Origin: CAYYBZ01 sp964470285 [NCBI: uncultured Oligoflexia bacterium]
GTDB taxonomy: Bacteria > Bdellovibrionota_G > CAYYBZ01
Reading direction: 5' to 3'
Assembly: GCA_964470285.1 (NCBI GenBank)
Contig: CAYYBZ010000060.1
Coordinates: 1-8,776, forward strand
Length of the DNA: 8,776 nt
Part shown: in pieces, positions 1 through 5,933 of the stretch
Numbering within the stretch: the first letter of the stretch is position 1
How the letters are laid out: each line of letters begins with the position of its first letter
Notes under the pieces: generated by a model
What the model was told of the DNA's origin: nothing
Seen by the model: only the letters and a program-made list of their open reading frames with translations
The model's database searches: none
Program-made: the position numbers and the translations under genes

Positions 1-2
1 GG

Positions 3-1367
3 GCGGAAGAACTAATATATTATTTTTTAAAGCATCATCCGGATAGAATCGATTTGGTTCAGCTGGACAGGCTTTTGCATGAAAGCGTTGTAAGATATCT
101 TCCCAAAATCTTTAAAATAGCGCTTGAAGACGGAAGAGTTCATAAACATTTTCTCGATGCCAGAAGCTTTTTTAAACGGGAAGCAGCAAAAGACAATAAA
201 TCATACGACATTATCATATCCTTAATATCCGATCCCCTGACAATGAATCTGAACCGTTTCTACACAGGACAATATTTCGATGATGTCAAAAAAACTCTTA
301 ATAAAAGAGGAATATTCATAACAACGGTGACATCAACGGAGAATTATCTGGCGGGCGATGTAGGCAGATATTTAGGTTCCGTTTACAAAACCGCAAAAAG
401 TGTTTTTAAAGAAGTGAAAGTAATACCCGGAACAAAGGCCTATCTTTTGTGCTCCGATTACTCAATAAATCTTGATTTTGCCGATATTGTAAAAAGGCTT
501 AAGAAAAGAGATATTGAATCTGAAAACTTTGCCCCGTTGAGCCTTTCCACATTTTTCCAGAGTGAAAGAATAAGAGATGTCCAAGAATATTTAAACAAAA
601 ATATCGAAGATTACAGGCTTAACAGTGATTTCTATCCATGGGCCTTCCTCATAACACTAAAGGCTTTGGGTGAGCATTCCTCAACTGCATATAAAAGTTT
701 TATAAACATAATTGAAAGACTAAGCATTTACCATTACCTGCTTATCGTATTAGTTGTTTTTGCAACCGGAATTCTTATAAATGTTTTCTGCTCGGGGGAT
801 AAAAGCGGCGCTTTCAATGCGCTTTTAACAATCGGATCAACCGGGCTTAGCGGTTTTTCCCTTGAATTGCTGGCAATTTACCTTTTTCAGACACATTTCG
901 GCTATGTTTATTCGTCAATAGGGTTTCTTGTTGGATTCTTTATGCTCGGACTGTTCCTGGGAAGCCTTTACGGAAACCTTCTAATTAGAAAGAATTATTC
1001 ACATAACATAAAACTTATCTTTATCGCCGAGCTTATCTTTACTTTTATTGCCGTGACATTTCCTCTTTGCTTTATAATAATACCTCACGAGTTTACCCTG
1101 TTTGTCGCAACTCTTGTTAGCGGCTTTCTTACCGGTTTTGAATTTCCTCTTTCCAACAGAATCTTCTATGAAAAGGCCGGTTTGATAAGAGCCGCCTCAT
1201 ATACGGACAGCTTTGATCATTTTGGAGCGGGATTAGGAGCAATTTTATGCGGGCTCTTTTTTATTCCCGTCATAGGGATAAGAGAAACATTCCTTGTTGT
1301 CTTTTCGGTCAAATTATCCTGTCTGATAATCTGGGGGATTAAAATCTACAAAGAAAGCCTGTATTAG
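3..1367 (+). CDS. Spermidine synthase-like protein with C-terminal multi-pass membrane domain (5' end missing)
   Basis: The frame is open from the left edge, so the start is outside the window; a TTG at 54 lies inside the fold and is not a credible start. 454 residues are visible. Residues 1 to about 160 match the C-terminal half of the spermidine synthase Rossmann fold: the LVQLD strand (Asp22), FLDARSFF (Asp52), then YDIIISLISDP at 68-78 and NRFYTGQYF. The Asp that normally lies in the YDxIIxDxxDP loop and acts in catalysis is Leu74 here, so true aminopropyl transfer is doubtful. About seven hydrophobic segments follow from residue 240 to the end, including GSTGLSGFSLELL and FGYVYSSIG followed by FFMLGLFLGS, a pattern known from fused membrane/spermidine-synthase-like proteins. 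Those usually also have an N-terminal membrane half, which would lie left of the window. The gene converges with amrS with only 3 bases between stop codons. The family assignment is firm; the substrate is unknown. Confidence 0.85.
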   Translation, partial: AEELIYYFLKHHPDRIDLVQLDRLLHESVVRYLPKIFKIALEDGRVHKHFLDARSFFKREAAKDNKSYDIIISLISDPLTMNLNRFYTGQYFDDVKKTLNKRGIFITTVTSTENYLAGDVGRYLGSVYKTAKSVFKEVKVIPGTKAYLLCSDYSINLDFADIVKRLKKRDIESENFAPLSLSTFFQSERIRDVQEYLNKNIEDYRLNSDFYPWAFLITLKALGEHSSTAYKSFINIIERLSIYHYLLIVLVVFATGILINVFCSGDKSGAFNALLTIGSTGLSGFSLELLAIYLFQTHFGYVYSSIGFLVGFFMLGLFLGSLYGNLLIRKNYSHNIKLIFIAELIFTFIAVTFPLCFIIIPHEFTLFVATLVSGFLTGFEFPLSNRIFYEKAGLIRAASYTDSFDHFGAGLGAILCGLFFIPVIGIRETFLVVFSVKLSCLIIWGIKIYKESLY

Positions 1368-1370
1368 AGT

Positions 1371-2423
1371 TTAAAGCCATATCCCGGGAATACTTTCGCC
1401 GCATTTTATGCATTTGCCGTTTTTCAGACCGTTTTGAAGCACATAAAATCCGAATCTTTTAACGGCAATATTTTTACATTTTGGACAGTAAGTATGCTCA
1501 CCCGGATGACCCGGAACATTGCCTATGTAAGAAAACGGCAAACCGTTTTTCATTGATACTTCCCTTAAGTTTTCAAGAGTTTTAACGGGAGTTGAGGGAA
1601 TATTCTTCATCTTGTACATGGGATGAAATCTTGTGAAATGAACCGGAACGTCTTTGCCCAAGTTTTTTACAATCCATTTGGTCATTTCATCCGTCTCTTT
1701 TTCCGAATCATTTAGAGTCGGAATAATCAGAACAACCAGCTCAAGCCAGATTGCGTTTTTTTTCATTTCAATTAATGCATCCAAAACCGGTTTTAATTCG
1801 CCGGAACAGGATTCCTTATAGAATTTTTCGGCAAAGGCCTTCAGATCAACTTTTATCGCAGGCAGGTGTTTGCAAATTTCTTTTAAAGGCTCCTTTTTAA
1901 TATATCCGTTTGTGATCATAACCGTAGGAATGCCTCGTTTATTCCCCTGTTTTGCAGTGTCAACCATGTATTCCTGAAAAACAACGGGCTCGGTGTAGGT
2001 AAAGGCAATGGATTTGGCTTTGTTTCTCAATGCTGCGGATACTACACCTGACGGCGGAAGGTCTATGGACTCAATCTGCTCAGGACGCATCTGAGAAATG
2101 TTCCAGTTCTGGCAGAATCTGCACTCTACGTTACAACCGGCCGTTGCTAAGGAAAAAGCCTTAGTCCCCGGTTTGAAATGAAAAAGGGGCTTTTTTTCAA
2201 TCGGATCAACGGCAACCGAGCACGGTTTCCCGTACACAAGGGAATAATAAGTTCCCTTTTTATTCTCCCTTACACCGCAGTAACCTCTTTCTAAATCCGT
2301 TACCTCACATTCCCGTGGACATAAAACACATTTGATCTTTGCTGTCTTTAATTTTTCATAATACCTTGCTTCAAAAAGAGTACTATCGGTTCTTTTAACA
2401 GGCTTTGTATTTTTATTTCTCAT
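1371..2423 (-). CDS. amrS: AmmeMemoRadiSam system radical SAM enzyme AmrS
   Basis: Radical SAM protein of 350 residues, full length for the family and without export signal or membrane segment, so cytoplasmic. The cluster motif is GCNVECRFCQNW, with Cys97, Cys101 and Cys104 in CX3CX2C spacing to bind the 4Fe-4S cluster that cleaves S-adenosylmethionine. An N-terminal Cys set (Cys32, 35, 39, 49; CVLCPREC then RGYCGVR) and DPIEKKPLFHFKPG are family hallmarks, as is FTYTEP. A C-terminal zinc-ribbon-like CPKC (313-316) and CIKC (338-341) precedes the typical IPGIW ending. It is the last gene of the minus-strand operon. Its ATG directly follows the stop of the DUF362 gene (TAAATG) and no Shine-Dalgarno sequence is visible, so translation probably depends on coupling. 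The substrate of AmrS is, to my knowledge, not established; the linked AmrA and AmrB proteins are expected partners. An older habit of labelling such proteins pyruvate formate-lyase activating enzyme is not supported, because the Amr partners are adjacent. Confidence 0.95.
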   Translation of the reverse strand: MRNKNTKPVKRTDSTLFEARYYEKLKTAKIKCVLCPRECEVTDLERGYCGVRENKKGTYYSLVYGKPCSVAVDPIEKKPLFHFKPGTKAFSLATAGCNVECRFCQNWNISQMRPEQIESIDLPPSGVVSAALRNKAKSIAFTYTEPVVFQEYMVDTAKQGNKRGIPTVMITNGYIKKEPLKEICKHLPAIKVDLKAFAEKFYKESCSGELKPVLDALIEMKKNAIWLELVVLIIPTLNDSEKETDEMTKWIVKNLGKDVPVHFTRFHPMYKMKNIPSTPVKTLENLREVSMKNGLPFSYIGNVPGHPGEHTYCPKCKNIAVKRFGFYVLQNGLKNGKCIKCGESIPGIWL

Positions 2424-3458
2424 TTAAGATTTAAAAGTTTTAAAAATATTTATTTTTCCCAGATCACTTTCACCCAGACCGAGCTTATCCGCGGAAAATA
2501 TGAATTGAGGATATCTTTTTACTTCCTTTAAGGATTTAAGACCGTTTTTCTTTCTTTCGGAATCTATAATATCGAACGCAACTCTATCAACCGCAACGGG
2601 ATCAAATCCCAAAATTATTGAATTGTACTCCTTTGAGTAATCCGGAATGTAGCCGGGTCCTCCCTCCCACTGACAGATCAATGCATCTATCACAGTCAAT
2701 CTAAGTTTATTTTTAATAAGCGGATGGTTGCATAAATCCCCAACGTACGGGTCACAATTATTATCATGATATTTGTTTGGATTGTGAATGGCGCCGTAAA
2801 AGTTTTTCATTCCGGCCCCGACTCCGCAAAGATAATGATCCTTCAAAACGCCCACATTTATTAAAGTATCGCACATACTCACAACTACGTTTGAAAACAG
2901 ACTTCCTATGGAGCCTGATGTTCTTATTTTATTGTCATAGGGAACCTTAAGCGAGTCCGTACCCATAACCCTGATGCCCTTTGAAGATGTATTTATCGCA
3001 AATCCGGCTCTTAAAAGTTCCCTTTCTGAACGCTCCCAAATAATTATATCGTTCTTCGCTACTCCGGCCAGCACAAGGCCGTCTGTAATAGCAAATACGA
3101 GCTCCTTGCTTGGAGAAAGATGCGGAGCAGCAAGACAGTTGAGTTTAATCCCTACTTTATCCCCCCTTTTTGCAACCGCTTCCCATGCCTGATTTTCACT
3201 TTTGGAACCCGTAATTTTCAAAAGAGAACCTTTAAGCATTTGCGCCGCCGAATTCATTCTTCTCTTAATTTCGTAGTTTTTTGAATACCCCTTGTCTTTG
3301 ACCAGGGCAACTTTACCTTTAAATTTTGCTTTTCTCTTAAAAGGATTGAGCTTAACGGCAAACAGATCGGCCGGTTTAAAAACAAATACAGAAGAAAGAA
3401 AAACAAAAATACCTTTGATAAAACCTCTTCTTGAGTGTGAAGATTTACTTTTGTCCAT
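2424..3458 (-). CDS. Tat-exported DUF362 domain protein
   Basis: Protein of 344 residues from the ATG at 3458. The N-terminus has SRRGFIK (residues 9-15) followed by a hydrophobic stretch and a possible cleavage site after Ala34 (DLFA), a twin-arginine signal; export in folded form suggests a cofactor or metal is bound in the cytoplasm. The mature part matches DUF362: KVGIKLNC, a central TLINVGVLKDH, GVGAGMKNFYGAIHNPNKYH, and the late IILGFDPVAVDRVAFDII. Several Cys and His residues cluster around the central motif. No CX2CX2CX3CP ferredoxin motif is present, so this is the cluster-free form. The start at 3458 is preferred over a TTG at 3497 because GGAG lies 9 bases upstream and the Tat motif then sits at the usual distance from the N-terminus. 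It overlaps the 3' end of the amrB-amrA fusion by 14 bases and abuts amrS, so co-translation within one operon is likely. Biochemical function is unknown; involvement with the Amr proteins is inferred from position. Confidence 0.88.
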   Translation of the reverse strand: MDKSKSSHSRRGFIKGIFVFLSSVFVFKPADLFAVKLNPFKRKAKFKGKVALVKDKGYSKNYEIKRRMNSAAQMLKGSLLKITGSKSENQAWEAVAKRGDKVGIKLNCLAAPHLSPSKELVFAITDGLVLAGVAKNDIIIWERSERELLRAGFAINTSSKGIRVMGTDSLKVPYDNKIRTSGSIGSLFSNVVVSMCDTLINVGVLKDHYLCGVGAGMKNFYGAIHNPNKYHDNNCDPYVGDLCNHPLIKNKLRLTVIDALICQWEGGPGYIPDYSKEYNSIILGFDPVAVDRVAFDIIDSERKKNGLKSLKEVKRYPQFIFSADKLGLGESDLGKINIFKTFKS

Positions 3459-4020
3459 TTTTCTTTTCTCCAAAAACAATAGCCGAAAACTTTTCAAGTT
3501 TTACATCCGGTTTCTTCCATGAATCTTTGGGTAAACCTGCTTTGTTTGATACAGCTTCCAGAAACTGAATCCGGTCCCACTTCCACTCGGTGGCCACCTG
3601 AGGAAGTAAAAGACCCCTATGAAAACCCTTTGAGATAACGAGCCCGTCCCTTCCTATCTCAATCTCTTGAGCTTTTTTAAACGTTTTAAGAGGAGTCATT
3701 ACCGATATCTCGATGTCTAACTCATCTATCTCTGAGTTTTTTACTCTCGGAAATCTCGGATCTTCCAGTGCGGCGTTAACTGTATTTTCCATTACGGCCT
3801 GATATACGGGTTTTATTCCCTCAATATAGCCGATGCAGCCCCTCAACGCTCCTTTCTTGTGTAATGTTACGAAAACCCCCCTTTTTGCATTTAAATTGTC
3901 GGTCAGTTTATATTTGTTCTTTTCAGGATACTTTTCATCTTTGAGGAAGTTTTTAAGAGTGTCTCTTGAGATCTTGAGAAGCGTATTTTTTTCATCATTT
4001 GTTAATATGTATTCTTCCAT
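3445..4020 (-). CDS. Possible internal translation product: free AmrA (AMMECR1) of 191 residues
   Basis: Within the fusion gene, the codon for Met334 (ATG at 4020) sits exactly between the Memo and AMMECR1 domains. AAGGA (4028-4032, minus strand) lies 7 bases upstream, as good as the sites before the known gene starts here. Initiation there would give a 191-residue protein, about the usual size of a stand-alone AmrA, with no signal peptide. Its N-terminus (MEEYILTNDEK) reads like a normal AmrA beginning. This would restore a cytoplasmic AmrA beside cytoplasmic AmrS and the AmrB at 7465. The site could instead be a relic of an ancestral gene boundary, or chance in a lysine-rich linker whose AAG, AAA and GAA codons easily produce such a sequence. 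This is inference from sequence. Confidence 0.4.
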   Translation of the reverse strand: MEEYILTNDEKNTLLKISRDTLKNFLKDEKYPEKNKYKLTDNLNAKRGVFVTLHKKGALRGCIGYIEGIKPVYQAVMENTVNAALEDPRFPRVKNSEIDELDIEISVMTPLKTFKKAQEIEIGRDGLVISKGFHRGLLLPQVATEWKWDRIQFLEAVSNKAGLPKDSWKKPDVKLEKFSAIVFGEKKNGQK

Positions 4021-5019
4021 CGCCTTTTCCTTTCTTTTAGCGCCCTTGTTTTTATCCCTGTAGAAAACTATAGAGGCATAACTAACCGTATTTGAATAAT
4101 CCGATGTGATTTTCCCCGAATTTGCGTAATTTAAAAGTTTTGCGCTGCTTGAAGGAAGGTTCTCAATAATCCTCAAAAACAGGGCTATGGGATTTTTGCC
4201 GCAAATGGTCGCTTTAGTTTTATTAACGTATTCTCTGAACCCGGGACAATCCAGATTTGTGACTTTTTCAATTGCACCGTCGTCAAGCTTTTTAACCGCA
4301 GTTAAAATATCATCTCCATCGGGCTTATTTTTGAAGTTAAAAGGTGAATACGCAAATCTTGGACCGTAATGAGTAAAATCCGAACTGATTACAAATACTG
4401 TCTTTTCATCAATAAGTTTTTTTAAACCGGGAACCATGCTGTCAATATCTTTTTGAGAGAGTTCCCCAACCAGTATGGGTATTATCTTAAAATCATCCAG
4501 AACAGCCTGAAGAAACGGAATTTCAATTTCAATTGAATGTTCCGGTTCATGGGCTTTGGCATCATCAACGTGAAGATTATGACTTTTAAGTTTATTAACG
4601 GATTTTTTGTCAATTTCTACACGTCCCAAAGGTGTTTCATAATGAGAATAGGGAGCAGTAGAAAAACCCCGAAACGAAGAATAGTGTGACGGAGCCATAA
4701 TGACAACTCTTTTTATTTTATTCTTATCCAGAAGCTTAAAGCCGTAGGCTGCTGTGGCACCGGAAAAATAATATCCGGCATGCGGAGAGATAATTCCGTA
4801 CAGGTCCCTGTATTTGTCTTTTTCAGACTCAGCCTTTTTTAAGTTATCTTTGAGTGTTTTGAGAAGAGCCTCTTTTTCCTCAGGATACCATGAACCTGCA
4901 AGTTTTGATTTTTTAACATATAGATATGAATTAGTTGATTTGGACTCTCCGTTATTACATGAAAGCAGTATAAAGACGGACAGACAAATCAGATTTAAAT
5001 ACTTTGCTTTCATTATCAT
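3445..5019 (-). CDS. AmrB (Memo)-AmrA (AMMECR1) fusion, predicted lipoprotein
   Basis: Protein of 524 residues fusing two members of the AmmeMemoRadiSam set. Residues 1-21 form a lipoprotein signal: basic start, hydrophobic core, lipobox LLSC with Cys21. Residues about 38-322 are the Memo domain, with the residues expected to bind metal in this family: His80 (ISPHAGY), His112 (APSHYS), His217 (SSDFTHYG) and Cys273 (TICGK), plus AHEPEHSIEIEIPFL. A lysine-rich linker follows. Residues about 334-518 are the AMMECR1 domain with its signature LRGCIG at 392-397 and ALEDPRFP. Memo relates to LigB-type dioxygenase folds, but the bacterial role is unknown. The ATG at 5019 has GGGAG 6 bases upstream; a second ATG at 5013 would give the same signal peptide. 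It is first in the operon with DUF362 and amrS, behind a good promoter. The signal implies that both domains act outside the cytoplasm, away from AmrS. An internal start may also release AmrA alone. Family calls are firm; location is predicted. Confidence 0.93.
   Translation of the reverse strand: MIMKAKYLNLICLSVFILLSCNNGESKSTNSYLYVKKSKLAGSWYPEEKEALLKTLKDNLKKAESEKDKYRDLYGIISPHAGYYFSGATAAYGFKLLDKNKIKRVVIMAPSHYSSFRGFSTAPYSHYETPLGRVEIDKKSVNKLKSHNLHVDDAKAHEPEHSIEIEIPFLQAVLDDFKIIPILVGELSQKDIDSMVPGLKKLIDEKTVFVISSDFTHYGPRFAYSPFNFKNKPDGDDILTAVKKLDDGAIEKVTNLDCPGFREYVNKTKATICGKNPIALFLRIIENLPSSSAKLLNYANSGKITSDYSNTVSYASIVFYRDKNKGAKRKEKAMEEYILTNDEKNTLLKISRDTLKNFLKDEKYPEKNKYKLTDNLNAKRGVFVTLHKKGALRGCIGYIEGIKPVYQAVMENTVNAALEDPRFPRVKNSEIDELDIEISVMTPLKTFKKAQEIEIGRDGLVISKGFHRGLLLPQVATEWKWDRIQFLEAVSNKAGLPKDSWKKPDVKLEKFSAIVFGEKKNGQK
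3468..3471 (-). promoter_or_regulatory. Ribosome binding site deciding the DUF362 start
   Basis: GGAG on the minus strand lies 9 bases before the ATG at 3458, inside the last codons of the amrB-amrA fusion gene. The alternative TTG at 3497 has no comparable site. This shortens the protein by 13 residues compared with the longest open frame. Confidence 0.7.
4028..4032 (-). promoter_or_regulatory. Internal Shine-Dalgarno-like site in the fusion gene
   Basis: AAGGA on the minus strand, 7 bases before an in-frame ATG (4020-4018) that starts the AMMECR1 domain. Spacing and strength match real initiation sites; the purine-rich lysine linker is the alternative explanation. Confidence 0.45.
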
Positions 5020-5025
5020 TATTTT

Positions 5026-5030
5026 CTCCC
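5026..5030 (-). promoter_or_regulatory. Ribosome binding site of the amrB-amrA fusion gene
   Basis: GGGAG on the minus strand lies 6 bases before the ATG at 5019 and 12 before the in-frame ATG at 5013. Spacing favours 5019, though the choice changes the protein by only two residues. Confidence 0.65.
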
Positions 5031-5046
5031 TTTAGACGGCATTTTT

Positions 5047-5076
5047 AACATAATTTTGGCCAAGGGGTATTGTCAA
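5047..5076 (-). promoter_or_regulatory. Sigma70-type promoter of the amr operon
   Basis: On the minus strand, a perfect -35 hexamer TTGACA (5076-5071) is followed after 18 bases by TATGTT (5052-5047; four of six matches to TATAAT). A transcript starting near 5040 would have a leader of about 20 bases holding the GGGAG site. The 8-base palindrome TTGGCCAA (5056-5063) lies in the spacer and could bind a regulator, but it is short and may be chance. Confidence 0.6.
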
Positions 5077-5085
5077 ATGAATAAT
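5056..5085 (+). promoter_or_regulatory. Weak candidate promoter for the 5118 gene, overlapping the amr promoter
   Basis: TTGGCC (5056-5061) and AATAAT (5080-5085) are 18 bases apart, with four and five of six matches to consensus. Transcription would start near 5092, about 26 bases before the ATG at 5118. It overlaps the amr operon promoter on the other strand, so the two would compete for polymerase. In AT-rich DNA such matches arise easily. Confidence 0.3.
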
Positions 5086-5117
5086 CAGGTAGTATTTTGA
5101 AAATATACCGATAATTC

Positions 5118-5849
5118 ATGCAACCTGTTAAAATGGAAGAAAACTTACGAAAAGATATTATTGATAAGATTTTCGGTTATCTTACCGGCCGTCTTACTTT
5201 GACTCAAATTAACACGTGGGCTTTATCAAGCAAACACTTTAAAGAACAGATTCCCTATATTAGGGAAAAATCGGATATCTTGTTTTTTCTTTTAAATAAG
5301 GCCGGAATTGAAACCAGAAACTATTATCCGGAACAAAAAATTATCATCTCCAGAAATGCCCTCGCAGGCAATATCAGAAGGTGCCTTGACGGAAATATTT
5401 CAAGAATGGACCTTTATAACTGGTGTGATGACGTCTACAACTGGGAGCTGATAGAAGGATTTGAAGACGAAATTGTTAAATCACTTATAAATAAGATAAC
5501 AATGAATCTGTTTACCGTGGAAAAACTCAACAATTCAGATCTTGAAAATATTATCTGGCATCTTGAAAAATCAAACGATCCGGATCTGACCGCAGATAAG
5601 GCCGATATTATATTTTCACTGCCTGTCGTCAGGGACATACTGTCTTCAGATATCCAGATAAAAGATAAACTTATTAAAATCAGTCAACTGGGTAGAAGTT
5701 TTAAAAATGAGCCGGTTTTTAACGAATTCTTTGCCGCTATTAAGATTTTAGAATCCCGGATCGGCTTTTCAGACAAATTTAAAGATTTCTTTGATGAAAT
5801 CTCGCGTGCAGCCTCCCCAAGCCAATATATTCAATCTGGTTCAAACTGA
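5118..5849 (+). CDS. Unrecognised cytoplasmic protein with a tandem repeat
   Basis: I do not recognise this 243-residue protein. It has no signal peptide or membrane segment and looks largely alpha-helical. Its N-terminal half holds a duplicated motif: LTGRLTLTQINTWA (22-35) and LDGNISRMDLYNWC (90-103), i.e. LxGx[LI][ST]xxx[IL]xxW, 68 residues apart. Each copy has a helix-like stretch before and after it (ILFFLLNKAGI; EIVKSLINKI). This suggests two copies of a small helical domain; the C-terminal part (about 150-243) shows no such copy. The ATG at 5118 has no clear Shine-Dalgarno sequence, and Met6 (5133) is an alternative start, also without one. The gene diverges from the amr operon and is followed by a possible terminator, so it may be a single-gene unit. 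A link to the Amr genes is suggested only by the shared divergent intergenic region. That it is a real gene is supported by its length and its protein-like composition. Confidence 0.75.
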   Translation: MQPVKMEENLRKDIIDKIFGYLTGRLTLTQINTWALSSKHFKEQIPYIREKSDILFFLLNKAGIETRNYYPEQKIIISRNALAGNIRRCLDGNISRMDLYNWCDDVYNWELIEGFEDEIVKSLINKITMNLFTVEKLNNSDLENIIWHLEKSNDPDLTADKADIIFSLPVVRDILSSDIQIKDKLIKISQLGRSFKNEPVFNEFFAAIKILESRIGFSDKFKDFFDEISRAASPSQYIQSGSN

Positions 5850-5880
5850 TGCTCTTAGCAGCAGTTAATCAGAATTTTTT
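5844..5880 (+). terminator. Possible intrinsic terminator after the 5118 gene
   Basis: AACTG-A-TGCT (5844-5853) can pair with AGCA-G-CAGTT (5857-5866), leaving a 3-base CTT loop and one A/G mismatch. A run of six T begins at 5875. The T run is 8 bases from the stem, further than in classical terminators, and the stem overlaps the stop codon, so termination may be weak. Confidence 0.4.
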
Positions 5881-5894
5881 ATTTCATTTATAAT
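5865..5894 (+). promoter_or_regulatory. Candidate promoter of the 5934 gene
   Basis: A perfect TATAAT at 5889-5894 would start transcription near 5901 and leave a leader of about 33 bases including AGGAG (5923-5927). The -35 element is poor (TTAATC at 5865-5870, 18-base spacer), so an activator or another sigma factor may be involved. Perfect -10 matches are frequent in AT-rich spacers. Confidence 0.35.
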
Positions 5895-5933
5895 TCCGAC
5901 CTGTTAAACTTGTATAATATATAGGAGATAGCT

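Noticed and set aside
54-1367. Complete 437-residue gene starting at the TTG at 54
   Set aside because: The frame continues to the left edge with residues that fit the family's fold, so the gene is simply cut by the window.
1371-2423. Pyruvate formate-lyase activating enzyme
   Set aside because: The CX3CX2C motif alone is shared, but the N-terminal Cys set, zinc-ribbon ending and linked AmrB/AmrA genes identify AmrS; no glycyl radical enzyme gene is nearby.
2974-3192. Open frame on the plus strand inside the DUF362 gene, and similar short frames opposite other genes
   Set aside because: They lie wholly within well-supported genes on the other strand and have no ribosome binding site or recognisable protein pattern.
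3459-3497. Longer DUF362 frame starting at the TTG at 3497
   Set aside because: There is no Shine-Dalgarno sequence, it would put 22 residues before the twin-arginine pair, and the ATG at 3458 has GGAG at good spacing.
5911-5927. A second perfect TATAAT (5913-5918) just before the 5934 gene
   Set aside because: Transcription would start near 5925, inside the AGGAG ribosome binding site, and no acceptable -35 hexamer lies at the right distance.
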